Assembly (NCBI RefSeq): GCF_030464885.1
Contig: NZ_JALPRJ010000010.1
Coordinates: forward strand, 1-64,000
Origin: Caballeronia sp. SEWSISQ10-4 2
GTDB lineage: Bacteria > Pseudomonadota > Gammaproteobacteria > Burkholderiales > Burkholderiaceae
Reading direction: 5' to 3'
Length of the DNA: 64,000 bases
Shown one piece after another: positions 55,013 to 64,000 of the stretch (positions within the stretch are counted from its first letter, which is position 1; each line of letters opens with the position of its first letter). The notes below the pieces were generated by a model that searched no databases, was not told the DNA's origin, and was given only the letters and a program-made list of their open reading frames with translations. A program made the translations under genes and the position numbers.

Positions 55013-55723
55013 TTAGTGCGCGGCTTTCGATTCCGCGGCCTGCACGCGTCGCCGGAAATACCAGCCGACGGCCAGCACCAGCACCGCCCCCGCCACGCGC
55101 GCGGCGTACTCGGCACTCGGCACGTTCAGCGCGGGCCAGCGGTCGATGAACGGATCGTCGATGATCAACCCGCCCGCGATCCACCCAAGCAAACCGGCGC
55201 CAAGTGCAATCACGATCGGGAATTTATCGAGCAGCTTCAGCACCAGCGTGCTGCCCCACACGATCAACGGAATGCTTACGAGCAGCCCGAAGACGACCAG
55301 CGCAAACCGATGCTGCGGATCGGCAGCTTCGGCAGCCCCCGCTACCGCGATGACGTTGTCGAGACTCATCACAGCGTCGGCCACGATGATCGTCTTGACA
55401 GCAGTCCACAGCTGATCGGACGGTTTGATATTCGGGTCGCTGTGATCCGGCATCATCAGCTTCACGCCGATCCACAGCAGCATCAAGCCGCCCACGAATT
55501 TGAGGAACGGGATATCGAGCAGCACCACCGCGAACGAGATCAGCGCGACCCGCAGCACAATGGCCCCAAGCGTGCCAAGCAGCACGCCGCGCGTCCGCTG
55601 TTTCGCCGGCAAGTTCCTACAGGCGAGCGCGATGACGACGGCGTTATCGCCGCCAAGGAGGATATCGATGACGATGATCTGTAGAACAGCGCCCCAATGA
55701 AGCGTGGCGAAAAATTCGAGCAT
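55013..55723 (-). CDS. TerC-family integral membrane protein
   Basis: 236 residues from ATG 55723 (MLEFFATLHWGAVLQIIVIDILLGGDNAVVIALACRNLP). About seven membrane segments; two conserved acidic motifs DILLGGDNA (near 20-28) and DAVMSLDN (near 120) define the TerC/YjbE fold. YjbE-type members are implicated in Mn2+ export, others in tellurite resistance or protein metalation at secretion; here a metal-efflux role is inference. A TTG six codons upstream is a less likely start. It is separated from sucD by a terminator and from pglL by its own terminator. Confidence 0.88.
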   Translation of the reverse strand: MLEFFATLHWGAVLQIIVIDILLGGDNAVVIALACRNLPAKQRTRGVLLGTLGAIVLRVALISFAVVLLDIPFLKFVGGLMLLWIGVKLMMPDHSDPNIKPSDQLWTAVKTIIVADAVMSLDNVIAVAGAAEAADPQHRFALVVFGLLVSIPLIVWGSTLVLKLLDKFPIVIALGAGLLGWIAGGLIIDDPFIDRWPALNVPSAEYAARVAGAVLVLAVGWYFRRRVQAAESKAAH

Positions 55724-55764
55724 GAAAAAACCGGTGAACAACAGCGACAGAAAGGACGCACAAT

Positions 55765-55794
55765 AAAAAAGCGGGGAAGCCTGAGCTCCCCCGC
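55765..55794 (-). terminator. Terminator of the sucCD operon
   Basis: The hairpin GCGGGGAAGC / GCTCCCCCGC (about 55771-55794) has a 4-nt loop and one mispair; on the minus strand it is followed by a run of six T (55770-55765). It lies ~80 nt after the sucD stop. Confidence 0.85.
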
Positions 55795-55877
55795 ATTTAG
55801 AACCGACGTGTTACGAAAGGCTTACGTAAGCATAGCGCAGCCCCGCGTTTCCTGTCGATCGGCCGTTCCCTAAACCC

Positions 55878-56759
55878 TTAAAGCATCGCCTTCAACAGAC
55901 GCGCCATTTCCGACGGGTTCTTCGTGACAGTGATACCGCACGCTTCCATGATTTCCAGCTTGGCATCGGCCGTATCCGCACCGCCCGAAATCAGCGCGCC
56001 TGCGTGACCCATGCGCTTGCCGGCCGGAGCCGTGACGCCAGCGATGAAGCCAACCACCGGCTTCTTCATGTTGTCCTTGATCCAGTAAGCCGCGTTCGCT
56101 TCGTCCGGGCCGCCGATCTCGCCGATCATGATCACGGCGTCCGTATCGGGATCGTCGTTGAACATCTTCATGACGTCGATGTGCTTCAGACCGTTAATCG
56201 GATCGCCGCCAATACCCACTGCCGACGACTGGCCAAGGCCAATAGCCGTCAACTGGCCGACTGCTTCGTACGTGAGCGTGCCCGAACGCGACACCACGCC
56301 GATACGGCCCTTACGGTGAATGTGACCCGGCATGATGCCGATCTTCAGTTCGTCCGGCGTGATCGTGCCCGGGCAGTTCGGTCCGAGCAGCAGCGTCTTG
56401 CGATTTTCGCGACGCATACGGTCCTTGATCTCAAGCATGTCACGCACGGGAATGCCTTCCGTGATGCAGATCGCGAGATCCAGATCGGCTTCGACTGCTT
56501 CCCAGATGGCAGCAGCGGCGCCCGCCGGCGGTACGTAGATCACCGAAACGGTTGCGCCCGTTTCAGCCTTCGCTTCCGCGACGCTTGCGTAGATTGGAAT
56601 GCCTTCGAAATCTTCGCCGGCGCGCTTCGGGTTCACGCCCGCAACGTACGCTTCACGGCCATTCGCATACTCGCGGCAAGCGCGGGTGTGGAACTGACCG
56701 GTCTTGCCGGTAATACCCTGGGTGATGACCTTGGTGTCTTTGTTGATCAGAATCGACAT
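55878..56759 (-). CDS. sucD: Succinyl-CoA synthetase alpha subunit
   Basis: 293 residues. The CoA-binding Rossmann start (MSILINKDTKVITQGITGKTGQFHT) and the phosphorylated histidine, H252 in GKRMGHAGALISGG, are present. With SucC it makes succinate and ATP from succinyl-CoA in the TCA cycle. The gene lies 131 nt after sucC on the same strand and is followed by a terminator. Full length and unremarkable. Confidence 0.96.
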   Translation of the reverse strand: MSILINKDTKVITQGITGKTGQFHTRACREYANGREAYVAGVNPKRAGEDFEGIPIYASVAEAKAETGATVSVIYVPPAGAAAAIWEAVEADLDLAICITEGIPVRDMLEIKDRMRRENRKTLLLGPNCPGTITPDELKIGIMPGHIHRKGRIGVVSRSGTLTYEAVGQLTAIGLGQSSAVGIGGDPINGLKHIDVMKMFNDDPDTDAVIMIGEIGGPDEANAAYWIKDNMKKPVVGFIAGVTAPAGKRMGHAGALISGGADTADAKLEIMEACGITVTKNPSEMARLLKAML

Positions 56760-56890
56760 AGTGTGACCTCTGTTCGTCGACGTCGCCCGCGCCTCGAATG
56801 CTCATGGAGCACTCAGGCAAAAGCGGCGCCTTTCGTATCTGGTGGAACGCTCGTAATCCGGTGTCTGGTTTGACAACAAACAAGCCTGGA

Positions 56891-58057
56891 TTACTTGCCC
56901 TCGGCTGCCGCGACGACCTTCTGCGCAGCTTCTTCCATGCTGTCGGCCGCGATGATCGGCAAGCCCGAATCCGCCAGCATCTTCTTGCCGAGATCTTCGT
57001 TCGTGCCCTTCATGCGCACGACCAGAGGAACCTTCAGCGACACGGCCTTCGACGCTTCGATCACGCCTTCCGCGATCACGTCGCAGCGCATGATGCCGCC
57101 GAAAATGTTCACGAGGATTGCCTTGAGGCCCGGGTTCTTCAACATGATCTTGAAGGCTTCCGTGACCTTCTCGGTCGTGGCGCCGCCACCCACGTCGAGG
57201 AAGTTGGCCGGCTCGCCGCCGAACAGCTTGATCGTGTCCATGGTTGCCATTGCCAGACCGGCGCCGTTCACCAGGCAGCCGATGTTGCCATCGAGCGAGA
57301 TGTAGGCCAGATCGAACTTCGATGCTTCCACTTCAGCCGGATCTTCTTCGTCGATATCGCGATACGCGACGATGTCCGGGTGCCGGAACAGCGCGTTGGC
57401 GTCGAAGTTGAACTTGGCGTCCAGTGCGATCACCTTGCCGTCGCCGGTGACGATCAGCGGGTTGATTTCCGCCAGCGATGCGTCCGTTTCCCAGAATGCC
57501 TTGTACAGGCCTTGCAGGATCGCACGCGCTTGCGGGATCGAGCCTTCGGGGATGCCGATCTTGCGCGAGAGGTCGTCGGCGTCTTTGTCGAGCAGACCCG
57601 TCGACGGCTCGACGGCGAACTTGTGCAGCAGTTCCGGCGTCTTTTCCGCGACTTCTTCAATGTCCATACCGCCTTCGCTCGATGCCATCACCACGACTTT
57701 TTGCGTGATGCGGTCGAGCACGAGGCCGACGTACAGTTCCTTCTTGATGTCCGCGCCTTCTTCGATCAGCAGGCGGTTCACCTTTTGGCCTTCAGGGCCG
57801 GTCTGGTGCGTGACGAGTTGCATGCCGAGGATCTGGTTCGAATATTCGCGAACCTGTTCCAGCGTCTTTGCAACCTTCACGCCGCCGCCCTTACCGCGAC
57901 CGCCAGCGTGAATCTGAGCCTTGACGACCCAAACCGGGCCGCCCAGCTCTTCGGCGGCCTTGACCGCATCGTCCACCGAGAACACGGGCTTGCCGCGCGG
58001 GACCGCGACGCCGAACTTCCGCAGGATTTCCTTTCCCTGGTACTCGTGAATCTTCAT
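56891..58057 (-). CDS. sucC: Succinyl-CoA synthetase beta subunit (ADP-forming)
   Basis: 388 residues. An ATP-grasp domain from the N-terminus ([24 protein letters not shown]) and a C-terminal ligase domain with [14 protein letters not shown] and [16 protein letters not shown]. It pairs with SucD; this subunit sets nucleotide specificity. AAGGAA lies upstream of the ATG. First gene of sucCD; 186 nt separate it from the DUF2889 gene upstream. Confidence 0.96.
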   Translation of the reverse strand: MKIHEYQGKEILRKFGVAVPRGKPVFSVDDAVKAAEELGGPVWVVKAQIHAGGRGKGGGVKVAKTLEQVREYSNQILGMQLVTHQTGPEGQKVNRLLIEEGADIKKELYVGLVLDRITQKVVVMASSEGGMDIEEVAEKTPELLHKFAVEPSTGLLDKDADDLSRKIGIPEGSIPQARAILQGLYKAFWETDASLAEINPLIVTGDGKVIALDAKFNFDANALFRHPDIVAYRDIDEEDPAEVEASKFDLAYISLDGNIGCLVNGAGLAMATMDTIKLFGGEPANFLDVGGGATTEKVTEAFKIMLKNPGLKAILVNIFGGIMRCDVIAEGVIEASKAVSLKVPLVVRMKGTNEDLGKKMLADSGLPIIAADSMEEAAQKVVAAAEGK

Positions 58058-58243
58058 GCGTGATTCCTTCAGTCTGAGAGTTGGATTGAACTTCGATTAC
58101 GTGGATTACTTGGATTACGTTGAGCGTTGCTTCCGGCGTCGACGATACGCGCCTCCGGAGTCATGCTGATTTCTGCTGATCTTGCTGCTTTTACCGCTCG
58201 TCTTGGTCGGCCAGTTCTGTGAACCTGCTCTTGCTAGATTTCG

Positions 58244-58915
58244 CTAGTTTTGCTGAGCCGGTTCAACTTCGCACCCGGCCTTTTTGGGGTTGTCCTTATC
58301 CGCCATCCGGTTGGCCGCGCTTCGGGGCGCATGGCCGAACCAGCGCGGATAATATTGCCGCACGGCTTCACCGTCGAAACGCAATGCGTTGCAACGGCCA
58401 AGCTGAAATGGGGGTTTGTTGCTGTCTGTTTCTTTGTCTGAGGAACTACCGGCTGGTTTGCCGGGCGCGCCGCCTGTTTCGGTGTTCCACACTTCGCCGG
58501 CAAATGCCTGGATGGCGGCTGTGGGCAGTACGGCGCAGAGTTCGGTGATGTGTGTGCAACCGGTTGTACCGGCCAGCAATCGGCTGGATTCACGACGGAA
58601 ATTTTGCACCAGATTGAGGCCGATGAGCGCGCGATAGGCCGGGTTCGATGCTGCACAAAGACTGCTGTACGGTGCCCACTCCGAAGCCGCTTCGGCGTCG
58701 ACGATAGTGAACGAGCGGTCGATAGTGATGCGCAGCCAGAGTTCATGGATCGGCAGGCCTTGAGGCCGGACGCCCGTCGCGAGTTTGACGTCGCGCGGCT
58801 TTTCATCGGTTAGACAGGCTTCGATATCCCACAAGCCATCTTCACGCTCAAACGCTTCCATTCGAATCGCGCGGCGATGGCGCAACTGTCGGGAAACGGG
58901 CGGAGAAAGCGGCAT
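58244..58915 (-). CDS. DUF2889 family protein
   Basis: 223 residues from ATG 58915; the TTG two codons earlier is less likely. The pattern RRAIRMEAFEREDGLWDIEACLTDEKPRDVKL, then HELWLRITID.SFTIVDAEAASEWAPYSSLC and the C-rich TTGCTHITELCAVLPTAAIQAF matches DUF2889, a family common in proteobacteria with no assigned reaction. The C-terminal ~60 residues are Lys/Asp/Ser-rich and hydrophilic. No signal peptide. It sits between recX and sucC; the 274-nt gap before it holds nothing recognisable. Confidence 0.87.
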   Translation of the reverse strand: MPLSPPVSRQLRHRRAIRMEAFEREDGLWDIEACLTDEKPRDVKLATGVRPQGLPIHELWLRITIDRSFTIVDAEAASEWAPYSSLCAASNPAYRALIGLNLVQNFRRESSRLLAGTTGCTHITELCAVLPTAAIQAFAGEVWNTETGGAPGKPAGSSSDKETDSNKPPFQLGRCNALRFDGEAVRQYYPRWFGHAPRSAANRMADKDNPKKAGCEVEPAQQN

Positions 58916-59189
58916 GTGCAAAGGAAGGCCGGAATGAGAAAACGCCGAAATTTTACCATACTGGCCGTTTTCAGCCGGACCGAGTTGCGGCGGGGAGGCT
59001 TGAGGGGGAATGCACGGCGTTGTGCGTGGGTTTGTTTCGCGTTGGTCGCGGGAGGTGGGTGATTCCGCTCAACGTGAGTGAGGTGGGTTTTTTGGTTGTG
59101 TTTTTTTGTTCGCTGTTTTGCGGGCGAACCGGGCTTTTGGTTGTTCGTTAACCGCCTCGCCCGTATGAGCCGAATTTCGACCCTGACGT

Positions 59190-60809
59190 CTATTCGTCGA
59201 TAAATTCGTCGTCACCCGCTTTCAGCACTTTCATGATCGTGCCGCTGGTGAAACCCCGGGTGGCGAGAAAGCGGGCTTGCTTCGCGCGTTCGGCCGGAGT
59301 GGTTGGAGGTTCACCGTATTTTTTACTCCAGACCTCGCGGGCACGAGTAAGTTCGGTCTTGTTCAATTCAGCGCCGGCATCCTGAATCAGTGTCTCGTCG
59401 ATACCGTTCCGCTTCAACTCATTGACGATCCGGTTTGTGCCGAGGCGAGTGCCACGTCGATGAAGCACGCTTTCGACATATCGCTCATTCGATAACCACC
59501 CCTCACGCTCGAGCGCATCGAGCAAGGTATCGAGCGAATCGTTTTCGCCGAGATGCGGCGTCAGTTTGCGAGACAACTCAGTGCGACTGTGTTCGCGACG
59601 CGATAGATAACCCAGCGCACGTCCGCGTAACGATAGTTGCGGCCCCTTTCGCTTGGAATCTCCGGCTGCCGATGTCTTTGCACGTCCGTTGGATCCGCGC
59701 GAATAAACCGATTCGGTATTTTGGTTTTCGCTGACCACTTCCGCTACGGATGGCGCGCACTGTTCAAAGGGTTCGAATGGATCGGCTATGTCGATGCTAG
59801 CGTCTCCAACAATGCCCGGAGAAATAACCGCAGGTTTCGGTTGCGATTTTCTGGCAACTTTTGCGGGCTCGGCCTGTGATTGAACAAGCGCCTGCTCCAG
59901 CACTGCCCGAGCGCGCTTTAAGCGTTCCTCGGCGTCGATCACCTCTAATCCAGCGGGCGAATTATTCTGCACCGATTCAATTCGTTGCTCGTCAACTTGC
60001 GGCACAACCGCTATATCGGCGCTTTCGGCGCTTTTCCCGTCAGCGGGTTTTGCCGACTTCGGCGAAACGCGACGGCTGGTTTTTCGATCGGTGGATCGTT
60101 CGAAAACATCGTCGCCTTCAGCAGGCTGAGGCGACAATTTTCCACGCAAGGCCGAGCTAGCCGCTTTGCGCCCAGTCAACCCGCCACGTCCAAATTTGCT
60201 GCGATCACTCGATCGCTCGTATTCAGCCGGGGTATCTGCCGATGCACGATCTGAAGACGACCGCGCCGACGCACCGCCGCCAAACGATCCACGTTTCGGA
60301 TACGCACGATCACTCGACCGTTCGAACACCGGCTCGGTGTCTGACTGCGTGGTTTCACCGGCAACTTCCAAACTCGCGGCAATTGCCTGAGCCTTGCTGC
60401 TGCCAGACGACGACAAGCTTGAACTAGCGGGGCGCCCAAAGCTGCCTTTCCTGGCGAAGCTACTGGTACTGCCACTTCCGCTGCCCGAACTCTTGCCGCT
60501 GGAAAACCCACCGCCTTTAAACCCACCACCGCCTTCGCTTTTCCCGCCCGACCCGCCACCGCTTTTCGCGAAGCTGTTTCCAAACGAACGACGCGCCGGC
60601 GCAGATCCCTCCGCACCGGCGCGTTCGCCTGCTGCTGCGCGGTATCGATCGCTGCTTCGTTCGTAGCGATCGACGCCTTCCTCAGCGTCGCGACTTTCGT
60701 CGTCATCGCTGATGGACTTCGAGCCGTCCGGATCTTCCTTTAGGTCCTGCTCCGTGTCACGACTTGCATCGCGACCCGCCTTCGATCCGAACCGGCTCTT
60801 GCGCATCAT
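59190..60809 (-). CDS. recX: RecX regulatory protein with a very long repeat-bearing N-terminal extension
   Basis: 539 residues; typical RecX is about 150-270. The RecX fold is confined to residues ~391-532 (RALGYLSRREHSRTELSRKL, GWLSNERYVESVLHRR, ARFLATRGFTSGTI). RecX restrains RecA filament growth. Residues 1-390 are predicted disordered and carry [FY]ERS[ST]DR at 49-55, 162-168, 197-203 and 236-242 (a degenerate SSSDR at 184-188), and FG motifs at 5-8, 74-77, 122-125, 174-177 and 205-207; a Gly/Ser-rich stretch covers 81-140 and a helix-prone acidic/basic segment 290-312. The ATG is 16 nt past the recA stop, with AGGCGG between, and no better internal start near the domain was found. Confidence 0.88.
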   Translation of the reverse strand: MMRKSRFGSKAGRDASRDTEQDLKEDPDGSKSISDDDESRDAEEGVDRYERSSDRYRAAAGERAGAEGSAPARRSFGNSFAKSGGGSGGKSEGGGGFKGGGFSSGKSSGSGSGSTSSFARKGSFGRPASSSLSSSGSSKAQAIAASLEVAGETTQSDTEPVFERSSDRAYPKRGSFGGGASARSSSDRASADTPAEYERSSDRSKFGRGGLTGRKAASSALRGKLSPQPAEGDDVFERSTDRKTSRRVSPKSAKPADGKSAESADIAVVPQVDEQRIESVQNNSPAGLEVIDAEERLKRARAVLEQALVQSQAEPAKVARKSQPKPAVISPGIVGDASIDIADPFEPFEQCAPSVAEVVSENQNTESVYSRGSNGRAKTSAAGDSKRKGPQLSLRGRALGYLSRREHSRTELSRKLTPHLGENDSLDTLLDALEREGWLSNERYVESVLHRRGTRLGTNRIVNELKRNGIDETLIQDAGAELNKTELTRAREVWSKKYGEPPTTPAERAKQARFLATRGFTSGTIMKVLKAGDDEFIDE

Positions 60810-60825
60810 CTTTACCGCCTAAAAC

Positions 60826-61902
60826 TCATTCTTCTTCGTCCGCCACTTCGGCAACACCCGGCGCAACTGCGTCGGCCATTGCATTGACGCCCAGCGACTC
60901 GCGAATCTTGTTTTCGATTTCACGCGCCATTTCCGGATTCTCACGCAGGAATTCGCGTGCGTTGTCCTTACCTTGGCCAATCCGTTCGCCGTTATAGCTG
61001 TACCAGGCACCCGCCTTATCAACGAGCTTGGCCTGCACACCCAGGTCGATGATTTCGCCCTGACGCGAGATACCTTCGCCGTAGAGAATGTCGAAGATAG
61101 CTTCGCGGAACGGCGGCGCAACCTTGTTCTTCACCACCTTCACGCGTGTTTCATTGCCGATCACTTCGTCGTTCTTCTTGATCGAACCGATACGGCGAAT
61201 ATCCAAACGCACCGATGCGTAGAACTTCAGCGCGTTACCACCCGTGGTGGTTTCCGGGTTGCCGAACATCACGCCAATCTTCATGCGGATCTGGTTGATG
61301 AAGATCACCAGACAGTTGGTGCGCTTGATCGTGCCGGTCAGCTTGCGCAGCGCTTGCGACATCAAACGTGCTTGCAAACCCGGCAGCGAATCGCCCATTT
61401 CGCCTTCGATTTCAGCCTTCGGCACCAGCGCCGCGACCGAGTCGATCACGATCATGTCGATGGAACCCGAGCGCACGAGTGCGTCCGCGATTTCCAATGC
61501 CTGCTCGCCCGTGTCCGGCTGCGAGATCAGCAGGTCCGACGCGTTCACGCCGAGCTTTTGCGCATAAGCGATGTCGAGCGCGTGTTCCGCGTCAATAAAC
61601 GCTGCCGTGCCGCCGATCTTCTGCATTTCGGCAATCACTTGCAGCGTCAGCGTGGTCTTGCCCGACGATTCCGGACCGTAGATTTCCACTACGCGTCCAC
61701 GCGGCAAGCCGCCTACGCCCAATGCGATATCCAGTCCGAGCGAACCGGTCGAGACCACTTGAATGTCTTCAATGGCTTCGCCAGCGCCGAGTCGCATGAT
61801 CGACCCCTTGCCGAATTGCTTCTCGATCTGCGCGAGCGCGACGGCGAGCGCCTTGCTCTTCTCTGCAGACATCCCGCCCGGGCCTTTCTTGCTATCTTCC
61901 AT
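60826..61902 (-). CDS. recA: Recombinase A
   Basis: 358 residues from ATG 61902, with AAAGGA upstream. Walker A GPESSGKT is at 76-83; the full core is conserved and the C-terminus is acidic (EVADEEE). It forms filaments on single-stranded DNA, drives strand exchange and activates LexA cleavage. A perfect LexA box overlaps the promoter. recX follows after 16 nt. An open stretch upstream of 61902 is promoter DNA, not protein. Confidence 0.97.
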   Translation of the reverse strand: MEDSKKGPGGMSAEKSKALAVALAQIEKQFGKGSIMRLGAGEAIEDIQVVSTGSLGLDIALGVGGLPRGRVVEIYGPESSGKTTLTLQVIAEMQKIGGTAAFIDAEHALDIAYAQKLGVNASDLLISQPDTGEQALEIADALVRSGSIDMIVIDSVAALVPKAEIEGEMGDSLPGLQARLMSQALRKLTGTIKRTNCLVIFINQIRMKIGVMFGNPETTTGGNALKFYASVRLDIRRIGSIKKNDEVIGNETRVKVVKNKVAPPFREAIFDILYGEGISRQGEIIDLGVQAKLVDKAGAWYSYNGERIGQGKDNAREFLRENPEMAREIENKIRESLGVNAMADAVAPGVAEVADEEE

Positions 61903-61982
61903 GAATCGTCCTTTGCTATGATGAACGGCGTCTGGCGCATGCCCTTGGGACTTTTTCCCGGTCGGGCGCACTGCTTCAGACA

Positions 61983-61998
61983 CTGTATAAAAAAACAG
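61983..61998 (-). promoter_or_regulatory. LexA (SOS) box overlapping the recA promoter
   Basis: CTGTATAAAAAAACAG fits CTGT-N8-ACAG exactly. On the minus strand it lies between a TTGCAA -35 (62010-62005) and a TACAGT -10 (61987-61982) with a 17-nt spacer, overlapping the -10. The layout is as in classical SOS-controlled recA promoters. Confidence 0.92.
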
Positions 61999-62128
61999 GT
62001 GTTTTTGCAAGTCCGATCGGTGCACGTAGTTTCAACGCCACGTTCGACCCATGCGGGACACCACTACACCTGGAGACCGCCGCGCCGGGCGAATTGCGGT
62101 GCCGGCAATGCCTTTTGCGCACACTACG

Positions 62129-62872
62129 ATGCGAATCCTCATTGCCGAAGACGACAGCATACTCGCGGACGGTCTCATTCGATCACTCCGCCAATCGGGC
62201 TATGCCGTGGATCATGTGCGGCACGGCGTGGACGCGGACAACGCGCTTTCGCTCCAGACTTTCGACCTTTTGATCCTCGATCTGGGCCTGCCGATGATGT
62301 CCGGCCTCGAAGTCCTGCGACGCCTCAGAGCCCGTAATTCGCAGATGCCCGTGCTCATCCTGACGGCCGCCGACAGTGTCGACGAACGCGTCAAGGGACT
62401 CGACCTCGGCGCCGACGATTACATGGCCAAACCGTTCGCGCTGAATGAACTCGAAGCCCGCGTGCGCGCCCTCACCCGGCGCGGCGCGGGCGGCGGTCCG
62501 ACGGTCGTCAAACACGGTGCGCTTTCATTCGATCAGGTCGGACGCATTGCGTTTATCAACGAACAGGTCATCGAGTTATCGGCGCGCGAACTCGGCGTGC
62601 TCGAAGTCTTGCTGCAACGGGTTGGCCGGCTGGTGTCGAAGGAACAGCTCGTCAACCACCTTTGCGAGTGGGGCGAGGAAGTCAGCAACAACGCGATCGA
62701 AGTCTATGTCCATCGGCTAAGAAAAAAAATCGAGCCCGGCGGGGCGCGCATCATAACCGTTCGCGGGCTAGGCTATAGCCTTGAAAAAGCCGTTGCCGCG
62801 GTGGCCCCCTCTGTTCCGTCTGCCCCGGCGAATGCCGACGAGCCCGTCTCGCCCAGCCTGCATCATAAGTAA
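62129..62872 (+). CDS. OmpR-family response regulator (TctD/QseB-like)
   Basis: 247 residues from ATG 62129; an in-frame ATG at 62108 adds 7 residues. Receiver with EDD at 7-9, phospho-Asp51 (LLILDLGLP) and Lys in MAKPF; winged-helix domain from about 125 (LSARELGVLEVLLQR, EVYVHRLRKKIEPGG), ending at ~222, followed by an Ala/Pro-rich tail. It pairs with the sensor kinase starting 23 nt downstream. In Burkholderiaceae this pair commonly lies beside recA; a tricarboxylate (TctDE) or similar organic-acid role is inferred. It is divergent from recA. Confidence 0.9.
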   Translation: MRILIAEDDSILADGLIRSLRQSGYAVDHVRHGVDADNALSLQTFDLLILDLGLPMMSGLEVLRRLRARNSQMPVLILTAADSVDERVKGLDLGADDYMAKPFALNELEARVRALTRRGAGGGPTVVKHGALSFDQVGRIAFINEQVIELSARELGVLEVLLQRVGRLVSKEQLVNHLCEWGEEVSNNAIEVYVHRLRKKIEPGGARIITVRGLGYSLEKAVAAVAPSVPSAPANADEPVSPSLHHK

Positions 62873-62895
62873 CAGTAACCACGAGTAACTACGCC

Positions 62896-64000
62896 ATGGG
62901 CTCGCCAGCATCCCCCGAGCGCGCCGCACCGGTGTTGCGCGAGCTAGCACACCCTTCGCCGGATTTACCCGGAGCCGACCCCGACGCGTCCCGCGACGCG
63001 CGTTACGCCAATCCGTTTGCGCCGCCCGATGAACTCGAGCCTGACGGCGAGCCGGCGCCGCGCTCGCTGTTCGGCGAGATTCTGGACTGGATGCTCGCGC
63101 CGCTGCTGTTGTTGTGGCCAATGAGTATCGCGGTCACGTATCTCGTCGCCAAGTCGATCGCCAACGGGCCGTTCGATCGTGCGCTCGAGACTGATGCCTA
63201 TGTGCTCGCGAGGCAGATCCAGCCGGTGAACGGCGTCGCAGAATTGCGGCTGCCGAGCGCCACGCGCGACTTTCTGCGCGCAGATAACGTCGATAGCGTG
63301 TTTTTCCAGGTGCTGGGTACTCGCGGTGAGTTGGTCGGCGGCGACGCGGACATGCCCTTGCCACACGACGATGACCGGCCGCAGCCCGGCATCGTGGAAT
63401 TTCGTGACGACGTACTACGTGGCAACGACATTCGCGTTGCTTATACGACGGTGGAAGCGCCGTCGCTGCCGCATCCGGTGCTGGTTCAGGTGGCCGAGAC
63501 GCTCGATAAACGCAGCCAGTTGGCCAACGACATCATCAAGGGCGTGATCCTGCCGCAGTTCGTGATTTTGCCGCTGGCAATCGTACTGGTCTGGTTCGGG
63601 CTGTCGCGTGGGCTCGCGCCGCTGCATGCGCTGCAATCGAATATCCGGGCCCGGCGTCCCGACGATCTTTCGCCGCTTGAAGCGAGCCGCGCGCCGCCGG
63701 AAATCGCGCCGCTGGTGGCGTCGTTCAACGACCTGCTCAACCGGCTCGAACAGAACATGCAGTTGCAGAAGCGCTTTATAGCCGACGCCGCGCATCAGAT
63801 GAAAACGCCGCTCGCGGGCTTGAGGACGCAGGCGGAGCTTGCGTTGCGGCAGGATGTATCGGCGGAAGTGCAGCGCTCGCTCGAACAGATAGCCACCAGT
63901 TCCGAGCACGCGGCGCGGCTGGTCACGCAACTGCTCGCACTGGCTCGCGCGGAGAACCGGATGTCAGGGCAGATTTTCTCGCGCGTGGAGCTGACCGATC
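62896..64000 (+). CDS. Two-component sensor histidine kinase (TctE-like), cut by the window end
   Basis: 368 codons are visible from ATG 62896 without a stop, so the gene continues past the window. A long hydrophilic Pro/Ala/Asp-rich N-terminus (about 1-55) precedes the first membrane helix (about 58-82, LDWMLAPLLLLWPMSIAVTYLVA); a periplasmic sensor region and a second helix (about 232-252) follow. A HAMP-like linker leads to the H-box FIADAAHQMKTPLAGL with His300. The catalytic ATPase domain lies beyond the edge. The cytosolic N-terminal extension before the first helix is longer than usual. Confidence 0.9.
   Translation, partial: MGSPASPERAAPVLRELAHPSPDLPGADPDASRDARYANPFAPPDELEPDGEPAPRSLFGEILDWMLAPLLLLWPMSIAVTYLVAKSIANGPFDRALETDAYVLARQIQPVNGVAELRLPSATRDFLRADNVDSVFFQVLGTRGELVGGDADMPLPHDDDRPQPGIVEFRDDVLRGNDIRVAYTTVEAPSLPHPVLVQVAETLDKRSQLANDIIKGVILPQFVILPLAIVLVWFGLSRGLAPLHALQSNIRARRPDDLSPLEASRAPPEIAPLVASFNDLLNRLEQNMQLQKRFIADAAHQMKTPLAGLRTQAELALRQDVSAEVQRSLEQIATSSEHAARLVTQLLALARAENRMSGQIFSRVELTD

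Noticed and set aside
60973..62337. 454-codon plus-strand open frame across recA
   Set aside because: Antisense shadow of recA that continues out of phase into the response-regulator gene; His/Arg-rich composition.

Overview
The window is 64 kb of chromosome from a high-GC betaproteobacterium of the Burkholderiaceae, most likely the Paraburkholderia/Caballeronia group. This rests on gene content and order: pgk, pyk, fba, purC, purE, purK in one block; recA-recX next to DUF2889, sucCD, terC and a pglL-type O-oligosaccharyltransferase; and an RND efflux operon with its own TetR regulator close to a periplasmic Do protease and a two-component system. No database search was possible, so species-level placement is inference. 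I see no tRNA, rRNA, CRISPR array, prophage, intact insertion sequence or plasmid origin. This looks like core chromosome with a few accessory catabolic operons.

Layout. 1-2.5 kb: end of a polyol ABC uptake/oxidation operon (SDR dehydrogenase, binding protein, first codons of a permease), minus strand. 2.9-5.6 kb: znuACB zinc uptake, plus strand, with a palindromic candidate Zur site. 5.6-10.5 kb: minus-strand formaldehyde detoxification pair (fghA, glutathione-dependent ADH), then an AGE-family epimerase and a xylulokinase. 10.8-12.2 kb: NCS2 purine permease. 12.3-19.6 kb: tripartite RND pump (adaptor, pump, outer-membrane channel) and a divergent TetR repressor with a clear operator in the pump promoter. 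19.6-21.6 kb: CoxG-like, DUF427 and small secreted proteins. 21.8-25.4 kb: response regulator, sensor kinase and Do-family protease, with two PmrA/QseB-type boxes. 25.5-30.2 kb: polyamine-deacetylase-like protein, N-carbamoyl amidohydrolase and MFS transporter, divergent from a LysR regulator. 30.3-33.4 kb: DacB peptidase and a GDSL lipoprotein esterase. 33.5-42.7 kb: minus-strand tsaC/sua5, purK, purE, purC, fba, pyk, pgk, interrupted by a 1-kb gene-free repeat region between fba and pyk. 43.1-49.9 kb: azlCD, ilvE, a CHCC zinc-finger protein, waaF, an NTF2-like protein, yheT and an unknown. 49.9-52.6 kb: BepA-like M48 protease and moaC. 52.7-58.9 kb: pglL, terC, sucDC, DUF2889. 59.2-64 kb: recX, recA and a divergent TctDE-like two-component pair cut by the window end.

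How they work together. Much of the window concerns envelope homeostasis and nutrient capture: zinc uptake, drug efflux, periplasmic quality control (Do protease, BepA-like protease), LPS core (waaF), peptidoglycan trimming (dacB) and protein O-glycosylation (pglL). Central metabolism is represented by lower glycolysis, succinyl-CoA synthetase, purine synthesis and branched-chain transamination.

The most unusual items are: a 539-residue RecX with a ~390-residue disordered N-terminus carrying repeated [FY]ERS[ST]DR and FG motifs written with different synonymous codons; a ~610-bp palindromic repeat element between fba and pyk; a paired set of PmrA-type boxes tying the two-component system to itself and to the Do protease; a zinc transporter whose His-rich segment sits on the ATPase instead of on the binding protein; and a compact LysR-MFS-carbamoylase-deacetylase operon of unassigned substrate.
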